A DNA stretch of 64,000 nucleotides from Actinomadura fibrosa. Its GTDB lineage: Bacteria > Actinomycetota > Actinomycetes > Streptosporangiales > Streptosporangiaceae. Below the pieces are notes generated by a model that made no database searches, was not told where the DNA came from, and worked only from the letters and a program-made list of their open reading frames with translations. The stretch covers positions 62,001 through 126,000 of the forward strand of contig NZ_CAACUY010000002.1 in NCBI RefSeq assembly GCF_900659615.1, read 5' to 3'. Shown piece after piece: positions 17,887 to 26,024 of this stretch. Position 1 is the first letter of the stretch; every line of letters begins with the position of its first letter. A program made the position numbers and the translations under genes.

Positions 17887-18144
17887 CGTGTGCCTTCTTC
17901 CTGCGGAGGGGTCCTCGTTCCCCTGCTGCTGATTAAGACTGTGACGACTCGGCGAACTCATCGCCATCGGGGAAAACCCCCAACCTTCGTGGGGCCTACC
18001 CCTCAGGTGACCCGTAGTCCTGCCCCTACCCTGCCGTCGGACATGACTCCACTCTAACAGAACGGAATGCTCTATTCCATAGTCGAAGGACTCGGACACA
18101 CCGCTCTGACCTGCACGTTCGGAGATTTTCTGAGACGTAGGGGG

Positions 18145-18474
18145 TCAGGAAGTCGGAGCGGGATGAGCGTGGTCCAGTCCCTTGCCGCCGAGGAGGTCCA
18201 GCTCGACCATCTCGGCGTCCCGTACGAGCGCCATCGCGGCCGACACCTCCTCGCTGCCACGGATCCGCGCGAGCGCGGCGTCCAGGTCCTCCTGGCTGCG
18301 CCAGAGCTCCGTCACCCAGATGGTGTCGGGGGCGTCGGCCTGCCGGTTGACGAGGTAGAGCTCGCAACCCGGATCGTCGGCGAGGGCGTCGGCGGCGCCC
18401 AGCAGGAGCCGAGCGAGGTCGGCGCCGCGGCCCTCGTGGGCGACCATCTTTCCGTAGCGGGAAACGGTTGCCAT
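18145..18474 (-). CDS. Antibiotic biosynthesis monooxygenase (ABM) domain protein
   Basis: The 109-residue protein has the ABM/dimeric alpha-beta barrel layout: VSRYGKMVAHEGRGADLARLLLGAAD, the strand CELYLVNRQADAPDTIWVTELWRS (with the family W-x-x-E-x-W signature) and EDLDAALARIRGSEEV. Members include cofactor-free monooxygenases and many proteins of unknown role. It lies 10 nt downstream of the LysR gene on the same strand, so the two are probably co-transcribed, which links it to the LysR regulator and the divergent ammonia-lyase-like gene. Length is normal for the family. Confidence 0.85.
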   Translation of the reverse strand: MATVSRYGKMVAHEGRGADLARLLLGAADALADDPGCELYLVNRQADAPDTIWVTELWRSQEDLDAALARIRGSEEVSAAMALVRDAEMVELDLLGGKGLDHAHPAPTS

Positions 18475-18484
18475 GGAACCCACA

Positions 18485-19432
18485 TTAATGCGGCAGTGCA
18501 AACCGCGCAGCCTCGTGGAGCGCCGCCCGGCAGGCCCGGACGGCGGGGTGCGCGCCGCCTCCCCGGCGGGTCGCCGTGAACAGGCGCCGGGTGCGCCGCT
18601 CCCCCGGCAGCGCGAGGACCGTGACCGTGGGCGGGCGTCCCGCCCAGACGAGATCGGGCAGCAGCGCGGCGGCGTGCCCGCGCTCGACGAGACGGAGGTG
18701 CAGCAGCAGGTCGCTGGACTCGAACCGGACGTCCGGCTCGAACCCGGCATCGCGGCAGAGGCGCATCGCCCACTGCCGGGACGCCGTCCCCGCCGGTTCC
18801 ATCACCCAGGGCCGTCCCGCCGCCTCGGCCAGGACCGTGGCCCGCGACTGTGCCGGAACGAGTCCACTCGCGCCTGCCACGGCCGGCGGTGATCCGGCGG
18901 AGGACGGGAGGGCCAGCCGGATCTCGTCTTCGCACAGCTCCTCGAACTCGATCTCGGGCGGACGGGGCATCGGGTCACCCGGGTACTCCTCGGTAACGAC
19001 CAGGTCGAAGTCACGGGACAGCAGGGCCGGCAGCGCGCTCTCCGGCTCGTGCTGAGTGACCTCGACGCGGAGGCCGGGATGGGCGTCGCGCAACACGTCC
19101 AGTGCGTCCGGGACGAGGGCGAGCGCGGCGGTCTGGAACGCCGCGACTCGCAGCACGCCGCTGATGTCCCGCAGGGACGCGACGAGTTCGGCTTCCGCGC
19201 GTTCGAGGCGTTCAAGCACGACCTCGGTGTGCGCGACGAGGATCTCGGCCTGCGGGGTGAGACGGACGCGCCGTCCGACCGGTTCCAGCAGCGGGACGCC
19301 GACCTCCCGCTCCAGGACGGAGAGCTGCTGGCTGATGGACGAGGGGCTGTAGGACAGCGCCGAGGCGACGGCGGCGAGCGTCCCGCGGTGCTTGAGCTCG
19401 CGGAGCAGCCGGAGGCGGTGGAGATCGAGCAT
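18485..19432 (-). CDS. LysR-family transcriptional regulator
   Basis: The 315-residue protein has the N-terminal LysR winged helix (residues 1-62: LHRLRLLRELKHRGTLAAVA, SPSSISQQLSVLEREVG, LTPQAE) and a periplasmic-binding-type effector domain from about residue 90. It is divergent from the PLP-dependent lyase gene, whose promoter it most likely controls. The 90-bp intergenic region holds two near-identical GCTGGACYGATG sites spaced by 32 bp, suitable for LysR tetramer binding. The co-inducer is unknown. Confidence 0.92.
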   Translation of the reverse strand: MLDLHRLRLLRELKHRGTLAAVASALSYSPSSISQQLSVLEREVGVPLLEPVGRRVRLTPQAEILVAHTEVVLERLERAEAELVASLRDISGVLRVAAFQTAALALVPDALDVLRDAHPGLRVEVTQHEPESALPALLSRDFDLVVTEEYPGDPMPRPPEIEFEELCEDEIRLALPSSAGSPPAVAGASGLVPAQSRATVLAEAAGRPWVMEPAGTASRQWAMRLCRDAGFEPDVRFESSDLLLHLRLVERGHAAALLPDLVWAGRPPTVTVLALPGERRTRRLFTATRRGGGAHPAVRACRAALHEAARFALPH

Positions 19433-19451
19433 GGGGGAGCCCTATTCATCG

Positions 19452-19499
19452 GCTGGACTGATGATTATCGCTTAAAAACCTTCGCTGGACCGATGTATA
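19452..19499. promoter_or_regulatory. Direct-repeat operator between LysR and lyase genes
   Basis: GCTGGACTGATGATTA (19452-19467) recurs as GCTGGACCGATGTATA (19484-19499), 13 of 16 bases identical and 32 bp apart (about three helical turns). It is probably bound by the LysR protein; the second copy abuts the lyase start region. Confidence 0.5.
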
Positions 19500-19522
19500 G
19501 ACGGTACGCCACGCTGAGTCCC

Positions 19523-20716
19523 ATGGTCATCGCCCCCGCCGCCGCACCGCCGATCTCCTTCGTCGCGCGTCCCGCGGCCAGGGCATGGACGTGCGACGCC
19601 GCGCCACGTGAGGATGTCGCCGCCTTCCACAGGGCACTCCCGGGCTACGCGCCGACGCCGCTGGTGGAGCTTCCCGAGCTGGCCGCCGATCTGGGCGCGG
19701 AGCGGCTCTTCGTCAAGGACGAGTCGTTCCGGCTCGGGCTCCCCGCCTTCAAGATCCTTGGCGCGTCGTGGGGCGTGTACCGGGCTCTGTGCGACCGCTA
19801 CGGCATGGACGCCGACGTCAGCACGGCTGCCGATGCGACCGATCCGCTGGCTCGCCTCCGCGCACGGGTCGAAGCGGAGGCGCCCGTCCGGCTCGTCACG
19901 GCGACGGACGGAAACCACGGCCGCGCGGTCGCGGTCATGGCACGTTCCCTGGGGCTGGTCGCCGACATCGTCGTCCCGCAAGGACTTCACCCGGACGCCC
20001 TGGAGGCGATCTCACGTGAAGGGGGGCGGCTGACGGAGGTCCCGGGTACCTATGACGAGGCCGTGCGGTACGCGGCTGACACAGCGGTGTCCGACGCGTC
20101 CGCGCTGCTGGTGCAGGACATCGGCTGGCCCGGTTACGAACGGGTAGCACGCTGGATCGTCGACGGCTACTCCACCCTGTTCCGCGAAATCGACGAGCAA
20201 CTCCACGCGGCCGGCGCGGGCCGGGCGGGTCTCGTCGCCGTCCCGGTCGGCGTGGGCTCGCTCGCCCAGGCCGCCGTCGTCCACTACCGGGCCGGGCGCG
20301 GCGGTCCCGCGCTGCTGGCCGTGGAGCCCGAGGCTGCGCCGTGCGTGCTGGCGAGCCTCGTCCACGAGCGGCCGGTGACGGTCGGGGCGGGTTCGACGAT
20401 CATGTCGGGCCTCAACTGCGCGACCCCGTCCGCCTCCGCGTGGCCGTTCCTGCGCGCCGGGCTGGACGCGGCCGTGGCGGTCTCCGACGCCGACGCCGTC
20501 CGCGCGGCGGGCGAGCTGGCCGCGCTCGGCGTCCCGGCCGGGCCGTGCGGGGCCGCGTCGCTGGCCGGCATCCGGGCGGCCTTCGCCCGGGGCCGCCTGG
20601 CGTCCGGAGAGGCGGGCACCGTGGTCCTGCTGTGCACCGAGGGGACGGCGGCCAACCCCGCGGTCACGGAGGCGCCTCGCCGGGAGGCGGGACGTCACGC
20701 CCCAGCCACGCGCTGA
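19523..20716 (+). CDS. Diaminopropionate ammonia-lyase-like PLP enzyme
   Basis: The 397-residue protein is a fold-type II PLP enzyme. It has YAPTPLVELPELAADLG, the Schiff-base lysine in PAFKILGAS (K77), TDGNHGRAVAVMARSLG as the substrate and phosphate region, and a glycine-rich GVGSLAQAAVVHYR loop. The FRLGLPAFKILGAS signature is that of 2,3-diaminopropionate ammonia-lyase rather than threonine dehydratase. The expected reaction makes pyruvate and ammonia from diaminopropionate. An in-frame ATG at 19493 would add ten residues but would overlap the likely operator. The 3' end overlaps the convergent EACC1-like gene by 53 bp. Confidence 0.88.
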   Translation: MVIAPAAAPPISFVARPAARAWTCDAAPREDVAAFHRALPGYAPTPLVELPELAADLGAERLFVKDESFRLGLPAFKILGASWGVYRALCDRYGMDADVSTAADATDPLARLRARVEAEAPVRLVTATDGNHGRAVAVMARSLGLVADIVVPQGLHPDALEAISREGGRLTEVPGTYDEAVRYAADTAVSDASALLVQDIGWPGYERVARWIVDGYSTLFREIDEQLHAAGAGRAGLVAVPVGVGSLAQAAVVHYRAGRGGPALLAVEPEAAPCVLASLVHERPVTVGAGSTIMSGLNCATPSASAWPFLRAGLDAAVAVSDADAVRAAGELAALGVPAGPCGAASLAGIRAAFARGRLASGEAGTVVLLCTEGTAANPAVTEAPRREAGRHAPATR

Positions 20717-21044
20717 ACCGCAGCCTGTTCTCGGACGACGGGTCGGACAGCTCGATGCCGCCCGCCCCGCTGCTGATCCGCACCGCGCCGTCGGGGCACG
20801 CGGCCAGGAACGCGAAGACCCCTTCGGTCAGCGCGGACATGACCGGGCTGGACGTCACGGCCACCGAGACGGTGCCGACGGTGATCGCCTCGCCGCGGCC
20901 GGCGCCGTCCGCCGGGGGCTCGCTGTGGTACTCCATCGCGACGCCGCGCTCGGCGAGCTCGCGCCGGAGCCGCCGGGTCAGCTCGTCCCGGCGGAAGAGG
21001 TCCGTGCCCTCGCCGGAGATCTCCAGGAATGCGATGATCGTCAT
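20664..21044 (-). CDS. EACC1-like domain protein
   Basis: The 126-residue protein resembles the effector-associated constant component 1 (EACC1) family of actinomycete counter-invader and conflict systems. It has a strand ending in an acidic turn, the helix DELTRRLRRELAERGV, a G-x-GRGEAITVGTVSVAVTSSPV core, a second helix and a final strand pair. EACC1 proteins usually neighbour an NTPase or effector gene, and none is adjacent here. The gene overlaps the end of the convergent lyase gene by 53 bp. Assignment is by pattern only and could be wrong; the alternative is an unknown small alpha/beta protein. Confidence 0.5.
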   Translation of the reverse strand: MTIIAFLEISGEGTDLFRRDELTRRLRRELAERGVAMEYHSEPPADGAGRGEAITVGTVSVAVTSSPVMSALTEGVFAFLAACPDGAVRISSGAGGIELSDPSSENRLRFSAWLGRDVPPPGEAPP

Positions 21045-21216
21045 CTTCCCCAGTCATCCGTTCGTTTCGGTCGCGGACACCGTCGCAGGAGGGACGCGCC
21101 GCGCCCGCAAGCCGATGACCTGGGGAGAGTCTCGATTGAGGAAACACCGGAGCGTAGCCGGGGCGAACGAGGAGATTAGCCGCGCACGCGGCGGGAGCCC
21201 GGTGCGGGGGACCGCG

Positions 21217-22122
21217 TCAGAGCGTGCCCAGGAGATCGCGGAGCAGGACGCGGCTCTCGTCCACCGGGAGGGCCTCCTCGGCGAGGCGCGTCCAGGCCTG
21301 CTCGTAGTCGTCCACCTCGGCGGGCCTGTCCAGGTAGAGGGCGGTCGCGAGGAACTCCAGGTAGACGACGTCCGGGATCGCCCGCTGCTCGAAGCGCAGC
21401 ACGGTGAACGGCTGCCCCACGGGCAGGAGGGCGGCCCCGCCGACCGGGATGATCCGCAGCTCGACGCCCGTGCGGTCGCCGAGGCCGAGCAGGTGCTCCA
21501 GCTGCCTGCGGATCACCCCGCGCCCGCCGACGAAGCGCAGTAGCGCCGCCTCGTCGACGATCGCCGCGAGCGTCCGGTCCGGCGAGCGGTGGAACTGCCG
21601 CTGCCGCAGGAGCCGCACGGTCAGCCTGTCGTCGAGCTCGGCCCGCCTGCCCTCGGGCTCGATGCTCTCCCGGACGGAGAGGGCGGCCCGGGCGTACTCC
21701 TCCGTCTGCAAGAGCTCCGGGATCTGGCACGGATCGTAGGTCCGGACGACGTCGGCGGCCTCCTCCAGGTCGAGGAAGGAGTGCGTCCAGGTCGGGACCG
21801 TGTCGCTGTACCGGTGCCACCAGCCGCGCGCGTTCCCGTCGCGCGCGAGCCGCATCAGGGCCGCCCGCTCCTCCTCGTCGGTCACGCCGTACAGGTCGAG
21901 CAGGTCGGCGACGTCGCGCGCCTTGAACGAGGTGCGGCCCAGCTCCATCCGGCTGATCTTGGAGTGGCTGGCGCGGATGGCGTAGCCCGCCGTGCTGCGG
22001 CCGATCCCGCGGCCCTCGCGGAGCTCGCGGAGCCGGGCGCCGAGGAGGAGGCGGCTGGCCGTCGGCCCCTGGGCGGTGACCTCCGCGGGCCGCCGCGCGC
22101 GCTCGCCCTGCCCTGCGGTCAC
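21217..22122 (-). CDS. XRE regulator with DUF5753 domain
   Basis: The 301-residue protein starts at GTG 22122 with GGAGGGA 6 nt upstream. It has an N-terminal XRE helix-turn-helix (LGARLRELREGRG, then SHSKISRMELGRTSFKARDV, about residues 26-85) and a C-terminal DUF5753 domain (from about 100), with the family blocks YDPCQIPELLQTEEYARA, RQFHRSPDRTLAAIVDEAALLR, and VGGAALLPVGQPFTVLRF. Such proteins regulate development, defence-like loci or antibiotic genes, often paired with a DUF397 protein. No DUF397 gene is adjacent; the only one here is at 464-661. The upstream region contains a cluster of ACGTGCA elements that may be its operator. Confidence 0.93.
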   Translation of the reverse strand: MTAGQGERARRPAEVTAQGPTASRLLLGARLRELREGRGIGRSTAGYAIRASHSKISRMELGRTSFKARDVADLLDLYGVTDEEERAALMRLARDGNARGWWHRYSDTVPTWTHSFLDLEEAADVVRTYDPCQIPELLQTEEYARAALSVRESIEPEGRRAELDDRLTVRLLRQRQFHRSPDRTLAAIVDEAALLRFVGGRGVIRRQLEHLLGLGDRTGVELRIIPVGGAALLPVGQPFTVLRFEQRAIPDVVYLEFLATALYLDRPAEVDDYEQAWTRLAEEALPVDESRVLLRDLLGTL

Positions 22123-22249
22123 CGCGGTCCCTCCGGCCGTTCTTCGATCAGCGTGACACCCCAAGACTCTAGAGCCGCGTTCTGCGTTCGCGCAGGAGGG
22201 CGGCCGATGCTCGTCCGGCATGCGGCTTTGCCCCGGCATTGTACGGCAA

Positions 22250-22317
22250 ACGTGCATATGCACGTGCAGATGAACATCCGTCACGAGAGCGAACGTGCAG
22301 AGTGCCTTGCACATGCA
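22250..22317. promoter_or_regulatory. ACGTGCA palindrome cluster
   Basis: A perfect 16-bp palindrome ACGTGCATATGCACGT (22250-22265) overlaps a further ACGTGCAG. Related elements follow at 22293 (ACGTGCAG) and about 22308-22317 (TTGCACATGCAC). It lies 128-195 bp upstream of the XRE/DUF5753 start and is a plausible operator array for that regulator. Confidence 0.5.
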
Positions 22318-22378
22318 CAGGCGAAGGAGGAGGATGGCCGCCGTCGGAGCCCACCGGCCAAGGGGCCCGGCATGCGAC

Positions 22379-22413
22379 GGGCGGCCTCCTGTGGGCTAGA
22401 CAGGAGGCCGCCC
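22379..22413 (+). terminator. Strong hairpin before small membrane protein
   Basis: A perfect 13-bp stem (22379-22391 with 22401-22413), extendable by one T-A pair, with a loop containing CTAG. It sits about 44 nt ahead of the membrane-protein start. There is no convincing gene immediately upstream on the plus strand, so it could be an attenuator as well as a terminator. Confidence 0.55.
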
Positions 22414-22456
22414 TAGCCCGTTTCCCATGCCGTACACGCAGAGAAGGGCGTAAGAG

Positions 22457-22684
22457 ATGAGAGTATCCGTACGCATAGCGGACGAGGACCAGGAGATCGC
22501 CTCCGAGGCGGCCACCACCCGATTGCCACTCTCCTACGTGCTCATCCTGGGCGTCATCGTCGGCCTGGCCATCGGCATCATGCTCGCCGCCAAGCTCGCC
22601 GCCCGGCCCCGGCACGCGGGCGGCCGGCACGAGGCCGCCGTGTCCGACCACGGCCTGCTGCGGCGGAGCCGGACCAGGCGCTGA
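22457..22684 (+). CDS. Small single-pass membrane protein
   Basis: The 75-residue protein has an acidic N-terminus (IADEDQEIASEAATT), one clear transmembrane segment at about residues 24-46 (PLSYVLILGVIVGLAIGIML) and a basic C-terminus (arginine/histidine-rich, ending RRSRTRR), suggesting an N-outside, C-inside topology. No family is recognised. An AGAAGGG ribosome-binding site precedes the ATG. It lies between a strong hairpin and the GlxA/AraC regulator gene (43 nt downstream), with which it could be co-transcribed. Confidence 0.6.
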   Translation: MRVSVRIADEDQEIASEAATTRLPLSYVLILGVIVGLAIGIMLAAKLAARPRHAGGRHEAAVSDHGLLRRSRTRR

Positions 22685-22727
22685 GAAACGGTATGGCCGG
22701 ATCCGTGTGGCATGAAAGAATCCGGCC

Positions 22728-23723
22728 ATGCACCGTGTCGTCGTCCTGGCCCTCGATGGCGTCTACCCCTTCGAGCTGAGCATCCCGGTCCGCATCTTCG
22801 CCACCGCCACGTCCGCGCGGGGCGAACCGCTCTACGAGGTACTGACCTGCGGCCTCGACGGCGGCCAGGTCCGCACGTGCGCCGACTTCGCCGTCGCGGT
22901 CGAGCACGGCGCCGAACTGCTCCCGACCGCGGACACTGTGATCATCCCCCCGTTCGCGCCGCCCGGACCCGGTCCCCACGGCCGGGACGACTGGTTCCCT
23001 CCGCCGCTCGCCGCCGCGTTCACCCGCATCCGTCCCGGCACGCGCATCGTCTCGCTCTGCACCGCCTCCTACGTCCTGGCCGCCGCGGGACTCCTGGACG
23101 GCCGTCCGGCCACCACGCACTGGAACGAGGCCGACCGGTTCCGGCGGCTGTTCCCGGAAGTCCGGCTCGACCCGGACGTCCTGTTCGTGGACGACGGCGA
23201 CGTCCTCACCGCGGCCGGTGTCGCCGCCGGCATCGACCTGTGCATGCACATCGTCCGCCGCGACCACGGCAGCGAGATCGCCAACCGCGTCGCCCGCCGC
23301 TGCGTCGTGCCGCCCTGGCGCGAGGGCGGACAGGCCCAGTTCATCGAGCGCCCCGTCCCCGGACCGGCGGCGGCCACCACGTCCGCGACCCGCGAGTGGG
23401 CGCTCGGACGCCTCGACCGGCCCATCTCGCTGAGCGAGCTCGCCGACCACGCCCGCATGAGCGTCCGCACGTTCTCCCGGCGCTTCCGCGACGAGGTGGG
23501 GATGACGCCCGGCCAGTGGCTGGCGCAGCAGCGCGTCGAGCACGCCCGCCGCCTGCTGGAGACGACCGACCTGCCGGTCGACCGCATCGCCGAGCAGGCG
23601 GGCTTCGGGACGGCCGCCTCGCTGCGCCAGCACCTGGTCGCCACGATCGGCGTGCCGCCCTCGGCGTACCGGCACACGTTCCGGTCGGGCGGCCGGAGCC
23701 GCCACGCGGTGGATCACGCCTGA
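22728..23723 (+). CDS. GlxA-type AraC-family regulator
   Basis: The 331-residue protein combines an N-terminal DJ-1/PfpI-like domain (residues 1-190: VVVLALDGVYPFELSIPVRIF; nucleophile-elbow-like SLCTASYVLAAAGLL; GVAAGIDLCMHIV) with a C-terminal AraC DNA-binding domain (about 225-325: ISLSELADHARMSVRTFSRRF, MTPGQWLAQQRVEHARRLLE and FGTAASLRQHL). This is the GlxA-like architecture common in actinobacteria, where the first domain is thought to sense a small molecule. Targets are unknown; no enzyme gene is directly adjacent. Confidence 0.9.
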   Translation: MHRVVVLALDGVYPFELSIPVRIFATATSARGEPLYEVLTCGLDGGQVRTCADFAVAVEHGAELLPTADTVIIPPFAPPGPGPHGRDDWFPPPLAAAFTRIRPGTRIVSLCTASYVLAAAGLLDGRPATTHWNEADRFRRLFPEVRLDPDVLFVDDGDVLTAAGVAAGIDLCMHIVRRDHGSEIANRVARRCVVPPWREGGQAQFIERPVPGPAAATTSATREWALGRLDRPISLSELADHARMSVRTFSRRFRDEVGMTPGQWLAQQRVEHARRLLETTDLPVDRIAEQAGFGTAASLRQHLVATIGVPPSAYRHTFRSGGRSRHAVDHA

Positions 23724-23788
23724 CGTCCACCGCCAACCGTTACAGCGCCAGTTGTTAAGGTCGAGGTCGAGCGCAGGAGAGGACCGCC

Positions 23789-24538
23789 ATGGACGAGGAC
23801 GGCCGGGACCGCGAGTACCGCGTCGAGGAACTGGCGGCCGAGGCGGGCATCCCCGTGCGGACGCTGCGCTACTACCAGGAACGCAGGCTGCTCCCCGCGC
23901 CGCGCCGCCAGGGCCGGGTCGCGGTGTACTCGGCCTCCCACCTGGACCGCCTGCGCCTGATCGCCGAGCTTCTCGACCGGGGTTACCGGCTGGACGGCAT
24001 CGAGGAACTGCTGGCCGCGGCCGGACAGCGCCGCGACGTGACGGAACTGCTCGGCTTCGAGTGGGCGGCGGCCGCCCGCTGGTCGGACCAGGAGTCCGCC
24101 ACGATGTCCCTGGACGAACTGTCCGAACTGCTCGGCGGCCAGCTGACCCCGGAGATCCTCGCCGAGGCGGCCGAGCTCGGCTACCTCACGCCGCGCGACG
24201 GGGACATCGTGATCAACAGCCCCCGCCTGCTGGACGCGACCGTGCGGCTCGTCCGCGCCGGGATCCCGCTCCGCGCGATCATCGCGGTGACCTGGGAGCT
24301 GGAGGCCGCCTTCGACCGGATGGCCTTCAGCTTCGTCCAGCTCGTCCGCGGCCACCTGCTGGACCGGCTGGGCGACGAGCCGTCCCCGGACGACCTCGAC
24401 CGGCTCGCCGAACTGGTCGGGACCCTGCGCCCCGTCGCCCGGACCGTCGCGGACGAGCACTTCGGCCGCGCGATGGACCGCCGGCTCAGCAAGGACGTGG
24501 CGGAGATCAGGGCGCGCATCCGGCCTACGCGCCGGTAA
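23789..24538 (+). CDS. MerR-family regulator (paralogue of the one at 16 kb)
   Basis: The 249-residue protein starts with MDEDGRDREYRVEELAAEAG and the MerR winged helix (VRTLRYYQERRLLPAPRRQGR). It is followed by a long helical domain with blocks shared with the protein encoded at 16175-16945 (ATMSLDELSELLGG versus ATMTLDELAELFPG; RLLDATVRLVRAGIPL versus RQLDATVTFVRAGVPL). The two are evidently paralogues. An AGGAGAGG ribosome-binding site lies 6-7 nt before the ATG. The effector is unknown, and the downstream SDR gene is a plausible target given same-strand spacing of 80 bp. Confidence 0.88.
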   Translation: MDEDGRDREYRVEELAAEAGIPVRTLRYYQERRLLPAPRRQGRVAVYSASHLDRLRLIAELLDRGYRLDGIEELLAAAGQRRDVTELLGFEWAAAARWSDQESATMSLDELSELLGGQLTPEILAEAAELGYLTPRDGDIVINSPRLLDATVRLVRAGIPLRAIIAVTWELEAAFDRMAFSFVQLVRGHLLDRLGDEPSPDDLDRLAELVGTLRPVARTVADEHFGRAMDRRLSKDVAEIRARIRPTRR

Positions 24539-24618
24539 CATACCCCTACCGCACCAGCGCGGGATGGTTTACTCTCGGCCACAATCCCAGTTCAGACTGG
24601 TGATGAACGCGAGAGCAG

Positions 24619-25521
24619 GTGGGCGCAGTGGTCGACGTCAACGGTCAGGTCGCGGTGGTGACGGGCGCGGCCCGCGGACTGGGCGCGCTGCTCGCCCGGC
24701 TCCTCGCCGCCCGCGGCATGCGCGTCGCCCTGCTCGGACTGGAACCCGCCGAACTGGCCGCCGCGGCCGCCGCCTGCGGACCCGGCGCCCGGCACTGGGA
24801 GGTGGACGTCACCGACGACGACGCCCTCACCCGCGCCGCGTCCGAGATCAAGGCCCACTACGGCCGCGTCGACGTCGTCGTCGCCAACGCGGGCATCGCC
24901 ACCGGCGGCCCCGTCGAGTACTCCGACCCGCGCACCTTCAACCGCGTCATCGAGGTCAACCTCCTCGGCAGCGTCGCGACCGCCAGGGCCTTCCTCCCCG
25001 CCCTCAAGGAAAGCAAGGGCTACTACTTCCAAGTAGCCTCCCTCGCCGCGCTGTGCTCGGCCCCGATGATGGCCGCGTACTGCGCCAGCAAGTCCGGCGT
25101 CGAGGCCTTCGCCCACTCCCTCCGCGCCGAGGTCGCCCACCACGGCGTCCGCGTCGGCGTCGGCTATCTGAGCTGGACCGACACCGACATGGTCCGCGGC
25201 GCCGACGAGGACGACGCCCTCCGCGAGATGCGGGCGCGCCTCCCGTTCCCGACCAACCGCACCTACCCCCTCGAACCGACCGCCGAGCGGCTCGCCGCCG
25301 GCATCGTCCGCCGCCGCGCCCACGTGTACGGGCAGCGCTGGCTGCCGGTCATGCAGGCGGCCCGCGCCCTCGTCCCCGCGACCGTCACCCGCCACGCGCG
25401 CCGCATCCTCCCCGACCTGGAGACCGCCTGGCTCGCCGGCGGCGCGTCCACGCACCTCGTCGGCGCGGGAGGCGCCGCCAACGACGTCACGATGCACGGC
25501 AGCGGCCGGGACGTCCCATGA
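24619..25521 (+). CDS. Short-chain dehydrogenase/reductase
   Basis: The 300-residue SDR has the Rossmann cofactor motif TGAARGLG (TGxxxGxG) near residue 16, the NAG motif (VVANAGIA), and the active site with Ser in VASLAALC and the YxxxK pair in YCASKSG. The residue after the second strand (ALLGLE) does not settle NAD versus NADP. The C-terminal 90 residues extend beyond the core, as in SDRs acting on larger lipophilic substrates. The start is GTG 24619, or GTG 24628 with AGGTGG upstream. The stop overlaps the next start as ATGA, so it is translationally coupled to the RsbRD-like gene. Confidence 0.9.
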   Translation: MGAVVDVNGQVAVVTGAARGLGALLARLLAARGMRVALLGLEPAELAAAAAACGPGARHWEVDVTDDDALTRAASEIKAHYGRVDVVVANAGIATGGPVEYSDPRTFNRVIEVNLLGSVATARAFLPALKESKGYYFQVASLAALCSAPMMAAYCASKSGVEAFAHSLRAEVAHHGVRVGVGYLSWTDTDMVRGADEDDALREMRARLPFPTNRTYPLEPTAERLAAGIVRRRAHVYGQRWLPVMQAARALVPATVTRHARRILPDLETAWLAGGASTHLVGAGGAANDVTMHGSGRDVP

Positions 25522-26024
25522 AGGCCGTGACCCGCCACCTCCGCGACGACCTCAACGAGATCGCCGCGGAAGTGGCCCGCGAGATCGCCGCCCGCGTCCC
25601 CGCCTACGGCCACGTCCGCAACGCCGCCGTCGCCGGACCCGTCCGCGACGCCCTGTCCGTCTGCGCCGGCGGCCAGGACAGGCTCACCGCCCTCGACGCG
25701 TTCCGCCGCCTCGGCGCACGCGAGGCCCGCGCCGGCCAGGACGTCCGGCACCTCGAATCGGCCCTGCGCGCCGGCGCCCGCGTCCTCATCGGCCGGACCG
25801 CCAGCACCGCCGCCCGCATCTACCCGCCCACCACCGAGTTCGTCTCCGTCATGGAGACGGCCTTCACCGCGGAGAAGGAGATCGTCACCGCGGCGGTCGA
25901 AGGCCACGCGGAAGCGGCGCGCCCCACGATGACGCGCCGCCTCCGCACCCTCCTCAGCCGTCCTCGCCGTACCGGTGGACGGCCCGCTCGTTCGGCACGC
26001 AGTGCGTCATCTGGAGCCCGCTGA
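25518..26024 (+). CDS. RsbRD/PucR N-terminal-domain-like short protein
   Basis: The 168-residue helical protein resembles the N-terminal RsbRD-type domain of PucR-family regulators ([28 protein letters not shown], later [27 protein letters not shown] and [28 protein letters not shown]). It ends in a basic, low-complexity tail instead of continuing into the GGDEF-like and helix-turn-helix parts that PucR regulators have. It starts inside the SDR stop (ATGA). Its last 71 bp overlap the convergent catalase gene. It may be a truncated regulator or a stand-alone sensor domain. Confidence 0.6.
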   Translation: MKAVTRHLRDDLNEIAAEVAREIAARVPAYGHVRNAAVAGPVRDALSVCAGGQDRLTALDAFRRLGAREARAGQDVRHLESALRAGARVLIGRTASTAARIYPPTTEFVSVMETAFTAEKEIVTAAVEGHAEAARPTMTRRLRTLLSRPRRTGGRPARSARSASSGAR

